A stretch of 64,000 bases of DNA from Putridiphycobacter sp965230485. Its GTDB lineage: Bacteria; Bacteroidota; Bacteroidia; Flavobacteriales_D; Crocinitomicaceae. Below are positions 8,720 through 17,855 of the stretch, in pieces. The DNA is taken from the NCBI GenBank assembly GCA_965230485.1, contig CBDDLA010000001.1, positions 434,001 through 498,000 of the forward strand, given 5' to 3'. How positions within the stretch are numbered: position 1 is the first letter of the stretch; each line of letters begins with the position of its first letter. Under the pieces are notes generated by a model that did no database searches, was not told the DNA's origin, and saw only the letters and a program-made list of their open reading frames with translations. The position numbers and the translations under genes were made by a program.

Positions 8720-9505
8720 ATGACAACAAAAGAAGAAATAGTAAATAATTGGCTACCAAGATATACGGGGAGAAATATTACGGATTTTGAACCTTATATT
8801 TTATTGACCAATTTTAAGAGCTATCTAACCAATTTTTCAGAAAAATACAATGTTAAAATTAAAGGTGAAGACAAAGCTATGCCTAGTGTTTCTGCAAATG
8901 GTATTACCATGATCAATTTCACCATGGGGAGTGCCAACGCTGCTACTATTATGGACTTGTTAAGTGCAATTAAGCCAAAAGCTTGCTTATTTTTGGGAAA
9001 ATGTGGTGGTTTAAAAAAGAAAACCGATATTGGCGACCTTATTCTACCAATAGCTGCTATTCGTGGTGATGGAACTTCAAATGATTATTTCCCACCAGAA
9101 ATACCTGCTCTTCCAGCCTTTACTTTGCAAAGAGCTGTTTCTACTTCAATTCGTGAGCATAAAAAAGATTACTGGACAGGAACTGTCTATACTACCAATA
9201 GAAGGGTTTGGGAGCATGATGAAAAATTTAAAGATTATTTACGATCTTCAAGAGCAATGGCTATAGATATGGAAACAGCAACACTTTTTATTACTGGTTT
9301 TGCAAATAATATTCCTACAGGTGCTTTATTGCTGGTGTCAGATCAACCAATGATTGCAGAAGGTGTGAAAACAGAAAAAAGTGATGAAAAAGTTTCAGCT
9401 AATTTTGTAGAAACTCATATTTCAATTGGAATACAAGCCTTATTGGAAATAAAGTCAGATGGAAGATCAGTAAAACACCTTAAATTCCCTTATTCTGAAG
9501 GATAA
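8720..9505 (+). CDS. amn: AMP nucleosidase
   Basis: 261 residues of the purine nucleoside phosphorylase/nucleosidase fold in the short AMP nucleosidase form: FTMGSANAATIMDLL, LFLGKCGGLKKKTDIGDLIL, AAIRGDGTSNDYFPPEIPAL, and AIDMETATLFITGF with the Glu that contacts the ribose. It hydrolyses AMP to adenine and ribose 5-phosphate, helping control the adenylate pool. It lacks the N-terminal extension of the ~480-residue E. coli enzyme, as usual in Bacteroidota. It lies just after a terminator, so its promoter would have to overlap that or be very short; none is obvious. Confidence 0.9.
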   Translation: MTTKEEIVNNWLPRYTGRNITDFEPYILLTNFKSYLTNFSEKYNVKIKGEDKAMPSVSANGITMINFTMGSANAATIMDLLSAIKPKACLFLGKCGGLKKKTDIGDLILPIAAIRGDGTSNDYFPPEIPALPAFTLQRAVSTSIREHKKDYWTGTVYTTNRRVWEHDEKFKDYLRSSRAMAIDMETATLFITGFANNIPTGALLLVSDQPMIAEGVKTEKSDEKVSANFVETHISIGIQALLEIKSDGRSVKHLKFPYSEG

Positions 9506-9557
9506 GACATGCAACAACTATGTTTTATAAATACATAAGTAATTCTAAAATAAACTG

Positions 9558-10871
9558 ATGAAAAATCACATATTATTTCATACACTTCTACTGATATTAT
9601 TGACTGTTATTTTCTCATGTGGTTCGTCTATTGAGGATGGATATACAGATCAATTTTCCTATTACCCAAATGATCACCTCTCGCTATTCATTAATGGTAA
9701 GTCAATAGAGAATGATTATGAAATTGACATAGAAAATATTAATGGAGATGTCGTTGGAACTTTTAAAGCAGATATAAAACCGCAAAAACCTTCTAATCAC
9801 AAACCTTATCAAAATGGCTTTGGTTACAAACCAACTAGAGACCTAACTGTGCCAAATTTAGAAAGTGGAATTTATCTTTTTGACGGTGAGATTCCTTTTT
9901 TGGTTAAGTCAAAGAAAAAGTGTGATATAATCATCCTCTATTCCTCAAACACTGAGAATGCCTATGCTTTTAGTGGAGGAAAGAGCACTTACAGCTTTAA
10001 TTCTACAGATAAAATTCCTGCTGAAAAAGTCTCATTTCACCGACCAATTGAATTACCTTTTCATTCTACTGAATTTCTTAAATGGGTAACAAGCTTAACC
10101 GATTATAGTGTTGGTTATATATGTGATAAAGATTTAGAAAATTATGAAGTCATTAGAGATGCTAAACTACTGATTATTCCTGGACACAGCGAATATTGGA
10201 CAAGAAATGCACGACTTAATTTTGATCGGTTTATAGATAGTGGGAAAAATGCACTCATACTGAGTGGGAACACAATGTGGTGGCAAGTAAGATACAGCAA
10301 AAACTTCTCTCAATTAATAGCATATAAGAGCGCAGATAAGGATTCATTGGTTGAAAATAAATTGAAAACGGTTAATTGGTCTGATACTATACTTAATTAT
10401 CCAATAATGAATTCTATTGGTGTAGATTTTACTTGGGGAGGTTATGGCAAAGAAAAAGATAATGGTTGGGATGGCTTTAAAATCACTAACATCCAATCTC
10501 CTATTCTAGAGGGAGTTGATTTAAAATTGAACGACATAATTTCACTTCCAACAGAAGAATATGATGGAGCTAATTTAATATTTTCCTCAGATTCTAGTCA
10601 TGTAGAATTAAAAAACGATTATAATTTTCATAAATATGAATTAATCGGGTATGATTTAGGGTCGAGATCTCCAAGGTCAAACGGAGCTTGGATAGTCCTT
10701 CAAAAGACACCCGAATCAGGCATAATTATTAATACTTCGTCAACAAACTGGTGCAGAAAAGAAGGTATGGAAGACTCGGATTCTGATTTAATAAAACGAA
10801 TTACTTTGAATATGATTGATTTATTACTTAATCATGATAAAACTAAAGTGTTTTCTTCAACTGAAGAATAA
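9558..10871 (+). CDS. Lipoprotein of the N,N-dimethylformamidase large-subunit-like family
   Basis: 437 residues. The signal peptide ends in a lipobox (VIFSCG, Cys ~21). The central part matches the C-terminal domain of the DMFase beta/large subunit: YSVGYICDKDLEN, LLIIPGHSEYWTRNARLNFD, SGKNALILSGNTMWWQVR, and late GIIINTSSTNWCRKEGM. In DMFase this region is a glutamine-amidotransferase-like fold around the active site. The lipidated secreted form here suggests a periplasmic or surface role, and the substrate is unknown. It starts 52 nt after amn on the same strand and converges on aroC with an 8-nt gap. Confidence 0.72.
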   Translation: MKNHILFHTLLLILLTVIFSCGSSIEDGYTDQFSYYPNDHLSLFINGKSIENDYEIDIENINGDVVGTFKADIKPQKPSNHKPYQNGFGYKPTRDLTVPNLESGIYLFDGEIPFLVKSKKKCDIIILYSSNTENAYAFSGGKSTYSFNSTDKIPAEKVSFHRPIELPFHSTEFLKWVTSLTDYSVGYICDKDLENYEVIRDAKLLIIPGHSEYWTRNARLNFDRFIDSGKNALILSGNTMWWQVRYSKNFSQLIAYKSADKDSLVENKLKTVNWSDTILNYPIMNSIGVDFTWGGYGKEKDNGWDGFKITNIQSPILEGVDLKLNDIISLPTEEYDGANLIFSSDSSHVELKNDYNFHKYELIGYDLGSRSPRSNGAWIVLQKTPESGIIINTSSTNWCRKEGMEDSDSDLIKRITLNMIDLLLNHDKTKVFSSTEE

Positions 10872-10879
10872 TTTTCTGC

Positions 10880-11959
10880 CTAACGTAGGTTTATCGTTTT
10901 TGACAATAATAATTGATCGAGAATAACTAAAGCTGACATGGCTTCAACTATTGGAACTGCTCTCGGCACAACACACGGATCATGTCTACCTTTACCTTCT
11001 AAATCAATTGAATCACCTTTATCGTTAATGCTTTCCTGTTTTTGTAAAATGGTAGCAACAGGTTTAAAAGCAACATTATAATAAATAGGTTGACCATTAG
11101 AAATTCCCCCTTGAATTCCACCAGAATAATTAGTTTTAGTCGTGACTTTTCCACTATCCGTTTCAAATATATCGTTATGGGCACTACCTTTCATTTTGGC
11201 ACCTTCAAAACCACTTCCTAATTCAAACCCCTTTACCGCATTAATTGAAAACATAGCGTTGGCTAAGCTAGCATTTAATTTATTATAAACAGGTTCTCCT
11301 ACTCCTGATGAAAGGCCAGAAACCAGAGTAGTAATGACTCCACCAACCGTATCTCCTTCCTTTTTAATTTTTTGGACGTAAGCTTCCATTTTTTTGGCAA
11401 GCGCTGAATCTGGGCATCTTACTAGGTTAGCATCTACTTGGCTTAAATCGACATTGTCAAGAGGATTTATCATGACGTGCTTTCCAATAGCAGATACAAA
11501 AGATGTTATTTTGATACCTATCTCATCTAAAACTTGTTGCGCAATAGATCCAGCTGCTACTCTATTTGCAGTTTCCCTGGCACTGCTTCTTCCTCCTCCT
11601 CTATAATCCCTTATACCATATTTTGCTTGATAAGTAAAGTCAGCATGAGAAGGCCGGAAAGCATCTTTTAAATGCGAATAATCTTTGCTTTTATGATCTT
11701 CGTTCTCAAAAATGAACCCTATTGGCATACCCGTTGTTTTACCATTAAATAGGCCCGATAAAATTTGAATAGTATCAGATTCTTTTCTTTGGCTAGTGAG
11801 CTTAGATTGGCCTGGCTTACGTCTATCTAACTGCTTTTGAATTTTTTTAACATCAATTTCAATACCGGCAGGACAACCATCTAAAACTCCTCCAATAGCA
11901 ACACCATGTGATTCTCCAAAAGAAGTGAATTTTAGAATATGTCCAAAAGTATTGCTCAC
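10880..11959 (-). CDS. aroC: Chorismate synthase
   Basis: 359 residues from a GTG at 11959. FTSFGESHGVAIGGVLDGCPAG is the N-terminal family signature, RPSHADFTYQAKYGIRDYRGGGRSSARETA the FMN/EPSP-binding signature, and KGRHDPCVVPRAVPI the C-terminal one. It converts 5-enolpyruvylshikimate-3-phosphate to chorismate using reduced FMN. I prefer the GTG because it gives the usual N-terminus SNTFGHILKFTSFGE and lies 2 nt after the stop of the upstream mutase gene. An in-frame ATG at 11986 would add nine non-conserved residues and overlap that gene by 25 nt. It is the last gene of the argS operon. Confidence 0.95.
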   Translation of the reverse strand: MSNTFGHILKFTSFGESHGVAIGGVLDGCPAGIEIDVKKIQKQLDRRKPGQSKLTSQRKESDTIQILSGLFNGKTTGMPIGFIFENEDHKSKDYSHLKDAFRPSHADFTYQAKYGIRDYRGGGRSSARETANRVAAGSIAQQVLDEIGIKITSFVSAIGKHVMINPLDNVDLSQVDANLVRCPDSALAKKMEAYVQKIKKEGDTVGGVITTLVSGLSSGVGEPVYNKLNASLANAMFSINAVKGFELGSGFEGAKMKGSAHNDIFETDSGKVTTKTNYSGGIQGGISNGQPIYYNVAFKPVATILQKQESINDKGDSIDLEGKGRHDPCVVPRAVPIVEAMSALVILDQLLLSKTINLR

Positions 11960-11961
11960 CC

Positions 11962-13377
11962 TTACGCGCCTATGGTTAATTTGCAATTTTCAAGAATATG
12001 CCTAACCTCTTTTAAGTTTGGAGCTTCTGCATATGTTCTTAGCACAGGTTCAGTTCCTGATGGTCGAATCATTAGCCACCTACTGTCATCAAAATGATAT
12101 TTATAACCATCTAAGTCTTCAATAGATTCTACCTTATATTTACCGAAAAAATTAAATTTACCTGTTTTACACTTTTCTATAATAGATTCTTTTAAATCAT
12201 TATTAATGTGTAAATCTGATCTTTCAAATGCAAATTCTCCAACAATCTCATAAACTTCTTCTATCAATTGTTCAAGCGACTTACCTGACTTGGCCATAAA
12301 CTCCCAAATGGTTAAACCAATCCAAATTCCATCTCTTTCAGGGATGTGCGTTTTAATGGCAATTCCACCACTCTCTTCCCCTCCTAGTAAAACATCCTCA
12401 TTTTCATCAGCCATAATACCAGCAATATACTTGAAACCTATTGGCACTTCGACATGCATCAAACCATAATGCTCGCACATTTTTTTGATTCGAGGTGTTG
12501 AACTAAAACCAGTTACAACCTTCCCAGACATTCCCTTATATTTTACAAGGTAATGAATCAGCAATAATATAATGTGATGAGAATCTACAAATTCACCATT
12601 ACTATTGTAAAGGCCTATTCTATCTGCATCCCCATCAGTTGCCAATGCGCAATCAATCTCTCCATTATCTTTAATAAAACCTGATAATTCAGTAAGATTT
12701 TTTGCAATTGGTTCAGGAGCCTGCCCCATAAAAGAAGGGTTACTTTCACAATGCAAAAAATGTAAATCAGGCAGTATTTTCTTTAACACATTTTGTCCAG
12801 CACCATACATGGCGTCATATGCTAAATTTAAACCTGATTCTTTTATGGCTTTGATGTCAAATGTATTATTTACTGCTTCAATAAAAGCATGTTCCATATC
12901 ATCAAAAGTCAATTGACGCTCCTTTTCAGCAATTTTTAAGTCTATAGAGCTTAAGTCCACAAGCGATTCATTGGGAATTAATTCTTCAATATCTGATACA
13001 TCATTAGGTAACAAAGGGCCTCCAAAATTTCCTTTTAACTTATAACCATTATATTCAGGCGGATTATGACTTGCTGTAATGACAACCCCTAAATCAGCTT
13101 TGTGCTGCAGAGTACTTAAAGAGACCATAGGTGTAGACACAAATCCTTTTTCAGTTGTTACAACTCTTAGACCTTGGCTAATAAACACTTTAATTGCTGT
13201 CTCTACAAATAAAGGACCCCCAAATCTACAATCGTGACCAATGACAATTTTGGGATTATCCGTTCTATTTTTTAACCATTTAGAAACACCAAGTGAAACT
13301 CTTGCTACATTTTCAACTGTATATGTATCAGCAATTATAGCTCTCCAGCCATCTGTTCCGAATTTTATTTTTGTCAT
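11962..13377 (-). CDS. Phosphoglucomutase/phosphomannomutase family protein
   Basis: 471 residues of the alpha-D-phosphohexomutase superfamily: N-terminal FGTDGWRAIIA, phosphoserine loop VVITASHNPPEYNGYKLK (Ser ~102), metal loop ATDGDADRIG (~243-252), sugar loop LGGEESGG (~330) and phosphate-binding RPSGTEPVLRTYAE near the C-terminus. It isomerises hexose 1- and 6-phosphates. Sequence alone does not settle glucose, mannose or glucosamine specificity, so no symbol is given. It starts 10 nt after the lipoprotein gene and is followed at 2 nt by aroC. Confidence 0.9.
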   Translation of the reverse strand: MTKIKFGTDGWRAIIADTYTVENVARVSLGVSKWLKNRTDNPKIVIGHDCRFGGPLFVETAIKVFISQGLRVVTTEKGFVSTPMVSLSTLQHKADLGVVITASHNPPEYNGYKLKGNFGGPLLPNDVSDIEELIPNESLVDLSSIDLKIAEKERQLTFDDMEHAFIEAVNNTFDIKAIKESGLNLAYDAMYGAGQNVLKKILPDLHFLHCESNPSFMGQAPEPIAKNLTELSGFIKDNGEIDCALATDGDADRIGLYNSNGEFVDSHHIILLLIHYLVKYKGMSGKVVTGFSSTPRIKKMCEHYGLMHVEVPIGFKYIAGIMADENEDVLLGGEESGGIAIKTHIPERDGIWIGLTIWEFMAKSGKSLEQLIEEVYEIVGEFAFERSDLHINNDLKESIIEKCKTGKFNFFGKYKVESIEDLDGYKYHFDDSRWLMIRPSGTEPVLRTYAEAPNLKEVRHILENCKLTIGA

Positions 13378-13387
13378 CTTTATTATT

Positions 13388-13930
13388 TTATTCTATCCAA
13401 TTTATATATACCCAAATATCTTGATTAGTTCCAGAAAGAATCAACGAATCAGGATATTTTTCTTTTCCTGAAAGGGATTCATGCATATAGTCAAGAAAAT
13501 TTACAGGAAATTTTTCAACTAATTCCGCTGAAACATCATCTGCTTCATAAAGTTTAAATTGAGTATTCGCTGATAAAGTATCAATCCTTGGATAAGTTTT
13601 AGGGAAATCAAACACAACAGTATCATCCGGACCTATTTCTTTAATGATTTGAGTCTCAAATTTAATATCATCCTCTTCATTAGTAAACCGAATGTATATA
13701 TCAGGCAATGACCCAACATCCCATTCCTCACCAGATGGATCTAATATTGGGAATTCAGGAACTTTAACTGAAGTAACCAGCAGTTTTTTGTAGTATTGGC
13801 AAGATTTATCATCTTTTTTCGCTGTTGCATCAAAATTAATAGCGTATTCAGTTATACAACCTCTTTTTTTACAAGAAAAAAAGAAGGAAGCAATAGATAA
13901 AAAGAAAATAAATACGGCTATTTTTTTCAT
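13388..13930 (-). CDS. Small lipoprotein with Cys-bounded GC-x-A-x-N-F-DDxSC motif
   Basis: 180 residues with a signal peptide and lipobox (FFFSCK, Cys ~20). Directly after it comes GCITEYAINFDATAKKDDKS followed by Cys, a diverged copy of the GCxDPxAxNYDPxAxxDDGSC motif that is common in secreted Bacteroidota proteins. The remaining ~135 residues are beta-rich and acidic (LLVTSVKVPEFPILDPSGEEWD, PDIYIRFTNEEDD), somewhat like a C2-type beta-sandwich, but I cannot confirm this. Function unknown. It is tightly packed between argS (4-nt gap) and the hexomutase (10-nt gap), so it is co-transcribed with housekeeping genes. Confidence 0.75.
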   Translation of the reverse strand: MKKIAVFIFFLSIASFFFSCKKRGCITEYAINFDATAKKDDKSCQYYKKLLVTSVKVPEFPILDPSGEEWDVGSLPDIYIRFTNEEDDIKFETQIIKEIGPDDTVVFDFPKTYPRIDTLSANTQFKLYEADDVSAELVEKFPVNFLDYMHESLSGKEKYPDSLILSGTNQDIWVYINWIE

Positions 13931-13934
13931 TATT

Positions 13935-15836
13935 CTACATCTGGTCCGGAACCTCTATCCCTAATAAACGCATTGACTTATTAATAATTGTGCCAACGAG
14001 TGCACTTATTTGAAGTCTCAAATTTATTTTATTTTGATCGACTTCTTTAAGAATACTCACACTTTGATAAAACGAATTATACTGCTTGACCAAATCATAT
14101 GTATAATTCGCTATTAAAGCAGGACTTAAGCTTTTTCCAGCTTCTTTAATAATGACCGGAAAATCAATCATTGTTTGAATCAATTCTCTTTCTGAAGAAT
14201 GTAAATCAACAAATTCATCAACTCTGGTTCTTCCTCCTCCTACTTTCAAGATGGAAGAAATCCTTGCATGGGTGTACTGAATAAACGGGCCGGTATTACC
14301 ATTTAAATCAACTGATTCTTCTGGATTAAATGCCATTTTTTTCTGAGGATCAACCTTTAAAAGAAAATATTTTAACCCTCCCATTCCAATCATTCGAAAA
14401 AGATTTTCTTTTTCTGCATCAGAAAGTCCCTCTAGATGCCCTCTTTCTTGAGAGCTTTCCTTTGCTTTTTGAATAATTTCGGCCATTAGGTCATCTGCAT
14501 CAACGACTGTTCCTTCTCTAGATTTCATTTTACCTACTTCCCCTTCACTATTTCTCAGCTCAACCATTCCATATGACAAATGACGACAGTTTTTCGCCCA
14601 TTGATAACCTAATTTATCGAGAATAATAAATAACACTTTAAAATGATAATCTTGTTCATTACCCACCGTGTAAGTAATTCCATCAAGTGATGGATAATCT
14701 TTATACCTCAAACTTGCGGTTCCCATGTCCTGCGTAACATAAACGGCAGTACCATCACCCCTTAAAACAAGCTTTTCATCTAATCCTTCATTCGATAAAT
14801 CAATCCAAACTGAATTATCTTCTTTTTTATAGAAAATTTCACTTGTTAAACCCTTTTCAACTAGGGTTTTTCCCTTTAAATAAGTATTAGATTCGTAATA
14901 CAACTTATCAAAATCCACACCCATATTCTTGTATGTGGTTTCAAACCCGTTGTAAACCCAACCGTTCATTTTTTCCCATAGTTGGTAGACTTCTGGATCT
15001 TTCTCCTCCCATTTTTTAAGCATTTCTTGTGCTTCAATCATGATAGAAGTATGGTTTTTTGCAAATTGCGTAAGTTTATCTTGAATTCCCTTTTTTGCCT
15101 TTTCATTTGCTGATTCCATGGCTTTATACCATGATTCGATCTGTAATATGCTTTTCTGATCTGAAACACCTAATAATTTTCCATTCTCCCATGAATTTAA
15201 TAATTCACTTGTTTCTTCTTTTAAGGCTTTGTCAAAGGCAACGTAATATTTACCAACTAATTTATCTCCTTTAATTCCTGATGAAGATGGTGTTTCTTTT
15301 TGTCCAAATTTCTGCCAGGCAAGCATGCTTTTACAAATATGAATCCCTCTATCATTTATAATCTGAGTTTTAATCACATCATATCCATTGGCTTTTAATA
15401 TTTCAGCAACAGAATATCCTAAAAAATTATTTCTTAAATGACCCAAATGTAGTGGCTTATTCGTATTTGGTGATGAGTATTCAACCATGTGTGTACGGCC
15501 ATTACTTTGATGAAAGCCATAGTTTTCAGCTACCAAGATGCCATTCAATTCATTTATAAAATATTTATCAGATAGTACTAAGTTTAAAAAACCCTTTACC
15601 GTATTAAATCCTGTAATATCATTAGAGTTTTTCAACAAATATTTGGCAATAGACTCGCCAGTTTCTTGAGGACTTTGTTTTGAGAATTTGATTAAGGGAA
15701 ATGTCACCAGAGTTATATCACCTTCAAATTCTTTCTTAGTTTTTTGAAATTGAATAATCCTTTGATCAATGGTCTGGTTATAAATCTCTTTAACTGCGTT
15801 TACAACTAAGTTTGAAAGTAGTGACTCTATTTGCAT
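13935..15836 (-). CDS. argS: Arginyl-tRNA synthetase
   Basis: A 633-residue class I synthetase. The HIGH motif appears as SSPNTNKPLHLGHLRNN (residues ~118-134) and the KMSKS-equivalent as VGKMKSREGTVVDADDL (~437-453). An N-terminal Arg_S additional domain and a C-terminal DALR anticodon-binding domain (GPFIQYTHARISSIL, KSMRLLGIEVP) are visible. It is longer than the E. coli enzyme (577), with an inserted helical region around residues 180-290. First gene of the operon argS-lipoprotein-hexomutase-aroC, with a well-formed promoter just upstream. Confidence 0.95.
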   Translation of the reverse strand: MQIESLLSNLVVNAVKEIYNQTIDQRIIQFQKTKKEFEGDITLVTFPLIKFSKQSPQETGESIAKYLLKNSNDITGFNTVKGFLNLVLSDKYFINELNGILVAENYGFHQSNGRTHMVEYSSPNTNKPLHLGHLRNNFLGYSVAEILKANGYDVIKTQIINDRGIHICKSMLAWQKFGQKETPSSSGIKGDKLVGKYYVAFDKALKEETSELLNSWENGKLLGVSDQKSILQIESWYKAMESANEKAKKGIQDKLTQFAKNHTSIMIEAQEMLKKWEEKDPEVYQLWEKMNGWVYNGFETTYKNMGVDFDKLYYESNTYLKGKTLVEKGLTSEIFYKKEDNSVWIDLSNEGLDEKLVLRGDGTAVYVTQDMGTASLRYKDYPSLDGITYTVGNEQDYHFKVLFIILDKLGYQWAKNCRHLSYGMVELRNSEGEVGKMKSREGTVVDADDLMAEIIQKAKESSQERGHLEGLSDAEKENLFRMIGMGGLKYFLLKVDPQKKMAFNPEESVDLNGNTGPFIQYTHARISSILKVGGGRTRVDEFVDLHSSERELIQTMIDFPVIIKEAGKSLSPALIANYTYDLVKQYNSFYQSVSILKEVDQNKINLRLQISALVGTIINKSMRLLGIEVPDQM

Positions 15837-15859
15837 TTAATGGTAATTCAATTGAGGCA

Positions 15860-15890
15860 CAAAAGTAACAAAACCCTTACGAAATGCAAA
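15860..15890 (-). promoter_or_regulatory. Promoter of the argS operon (TTTG-N19-TAnnTTTG)
   Basis: On the minus strand, TTTG (15890-15887) is followed after exactly 19 nt by TACTTTTG (15867-15860). This is the Bacteroidota primary-sigma consensus, with -33 TTTG and -7 TAnnTTTG. The argS ATG lies 23 nt downstream. Confidence 0.7.
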
Positions 15891-15921
15891 CTAAGGTAAA
15901 GCAATTATTATGGTTAAACCA

Positions 15922-16656
15922 TTATGAGTAAGACTGCCAAATTTCCCAAGATTTTTCAGCCTGTTGATGTAACATGGTTAGCCCATTAACAGTGTTTGCA
16001 CCGTTAATTCGACCTTGTTTTAAAAATAATGTTTCTTTCGGATTATAAACTAAGTCTATTAATAAATTTCTACTATCTAAAAATTGGTAAGGGATATTAA
16101 TCTGCTGACTTACGTTTGGAAAAGAACCAACTGGAGTTGTGTTAATTATAATTGGGCAAGATCTTAGCATTTGTTCATTCACTTCAGCATAACTAAAGTG
16201 ATTATTTAATTTTGGGTTCCTTGAAATAAAAATCACATCACAACCAAGCTCTTCAAGAACATATTCTACCGCTTTTGAAGCCCCTCCTGTTCCTAGAATC
16301 ACTGCTCTTTCATGATGTGATTCAAAAAAAGGCTTAATCATCTGTTTGAATCCATAAACATCCGTATTAAAACCTTTCCACTGACCATTAATTTTTTTTA
16401 CAGTGTTTACAGCGCCTATTTGCGAAGACACTTTATCAATTTCATTGAGGAATGGAATTATTTTTTCTTTATAGGGAATGGTCACATTAAAACCATCAAA
16501 TCTGAATCGACCGAGTTCTTCTACTACCTCTTCTATATTATTGAATTCTAAGTTTTGATAGTCAGCTTCAATTTGAAGGTCCAAGAATTTTTGAGAAAAA
16601 TAACTTTTCGAAAAAGAATGATTCAAAGATTGTCCAATCAGTCCATACCTTTGCAT
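15922..16656 (-). CDS. aroE: Shikimate dehydrogenase
   Basis: 244 residues from the ATG at 16656, starting QRYGLIGQSLNHSFSKSYF, which contains the shikimate-binding Ser-x-Ser. FNVTIPYKEKI carries the catalytic Lys, GAVNTVKKINGQWKGFNTDVYG the catalytic Asp region, and VILGTGGASKAV the NADP-binding glycine loop. It reduces 3-dehydroshikimate. The chosen ATG overlaps the ilvE stop as TAATG, a translational-coupling arrangement. An in-frame start 18 nt upstream would add six residues that the family lacks. Confidence 0.93.
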   Translation of the reverse strand: MQRYGLIGQSLNHSFSKSYFSQKFLDLQIEADYQNLEFNNIEEVVEELGRFRFDGFNVTIPYKEKIIPFLNEIDKVSSQIGAVNTVKKINGQWKGFNTDVYGFKQMIKPFFESHHERAVILGTGGASKAVEYVLEELGCDVIFISRNPKLNNHFSYAEVNEQMLRSCPIIINTTPVGSFPNVSQQINIPYQFLDSRNLLIDLVYNPKETLFLKQGRINGANTVNGLTMLHQQAEKSWEIWQSYS

Positions 16657-17726
16657 TATACCTTCAGTATCCAATTGTATTTATCTTCTACCAAACCTAA
16701 TTTATAATCAGATAGATACTTAGACATTTTTAAAGCAAATCCCTCAGGTTGTAATTCAGGTAGATCATAATCAACACCTTCATGGCCAATACAATTTATT
16801 GGTGCAATTGTAGCGGCAGTACCAATTCCGAAGGCCTCTTTTAGAGTATTGTTCTTAATAGCTGTAATGACTTCATCAACTGTGACTTGTCTTTCCTCAA
16901 CAGTATATCCCCAATCTTTGGCTATCTCAAGTACCGACCTTTTCGTGATCCCTTTCAGTATTGTATCTTTATTTTCAGAGGGCGATATAATCTTGCCATC
17001 TATCATAAATGCGACATTCATTGTACCAGCCTCTTCAATAAAACTATGTGTTTTGGCGTCAGTCCAAATTAACTGTCTATATCCTTCTTCAAGACCTTTT
17101 TTTGCAGGATATAAGCTTGCTGCATAATTACCAGCTGCTTTCGCTTGTCCAACACCACCTTCAGCAGCTCTTGTATAGTGAGTTTCAATTTTCACTTTTA
17201 CAGGATCAGAATAATAAGATCCAACTGGTGAACAAATAATTAAAAACTTATAATTATCTGATGCCTTAATACCAACATATTCGTCAGTTGCAATCATAAA
17301 TGGCCTTATGTACAACGATTGACCTTTACTCGCTGGTACCCAATCTCTGTTTTTACTCAATAAAAGACTTAAAGCTTCCATGAACAACTCTTCTGGTACT
17401 GGCTGCATACACATACGAGTGGCTGATTCATTAAAACGTTTAGCATTCATATCTGGCCTAAATATCAATACTTCTCCAGCACTATTCTTTGTTGCTTTTA
17501 AGCCTTCAAAAATGGCTTGACCATAATGCAAAGCAGAAGTAGCAGGGTGAATTGATAAGTTTCTGAACGGAACTATTTTTGGCTGTTGCCAGCTGCCATT
17601 TGTAAAATCCATCTCAAACATATAATCAGCGAAGTGTTTTCCAAACGGTAAATTATCAAAGTCTACTTCGTGTATTCTTGATGAAACAATTTCTTCTATT
17701 ACTATATTGTGGGGAGCTGTTATCAT
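16656..17726 (-). CDS. ilvE: Branched-chain amino acid aminotransferase
   Basis: A 356-residue class IV PLP enzyme of the larger BCAT type. GGVGQAKAAGNYAASLYPA carries the PLP lysine (~residue 196). Also present are ALHYGQAIFEGLKA, FIEEAGTMNVAFMIDG and the phosphate-binding TAATIAPI. It interconverts Val, Leu and Ile with their 2-oxoacids using glutamate/2-oxoglutarate. First gene of a two-gene unit with aroE, preceded by a good promoter match. Confidence 0.95.
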   Translation of the reverse strand: MITAPHNIVIEEIVSSRIHEVDFDNLPFGKHFADYMFEMDFTNGSWQQPKIVPFRNLSIHPATSALHYGQAIFEGLKATKNSAGEVLIFRPDMNAKRFNESATRMCMQPVPEELFMEALSLLLSKNRDWVPASKGQSLYIRPFMIATDEYVGIKASDNYKFLIICSPVGSYYSDPVKVKIETHYTRAAEGGVGQAKAAGNYAASLYPAKKGLEEGYRQLIWTDAKTHSFIEEAGTMNVAFMIDGKIISPSENKDTILKGITKRSVLEIAKDWGYTVEERQVTVDEVITAIKNNTLKEAFGIGTAATIAPINCIGHEGVDYDLPELQPEGFALKMSKYLSDYKLGLVEDKYNWILKV

Positions 17727-17745
17727 TTGTTATGGTTAAGTTTTG

Positions 17746-17777
17746 CAAATGTAATCATTTAAGGTAATTTTATCAAA
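17746..17777 (-). promoter_or_regulatory. Promoter of ilvE-aroE (TTTG-N20-TAnnTTTG)
   Basis: On the minus strand TTTG (17777-17774) is followed after 20 nt by TACATTTG (17753-17746), matching the Bacteroidota -33/-7 consensus. The ilvE ATG lies 19 nt downstream of the -7 element. Confidence 0.65.
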
Positions 17778-17855
17778 AAAATAGTGTCAATATTTGTTAA
17801 TTCTCACTCCTGTATTTCATAAGATATTGTTAGATTTAATCTTTAAACAACAATT

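Noticed and set aside
10880..11986. Chorismate synthase starting at ATG 11986
   Set aside because: Adds nine residues before the conserved N-terminus and overlaps the upstream gene; GTG at 11959 fits better, though the ATG cannot be excluded.
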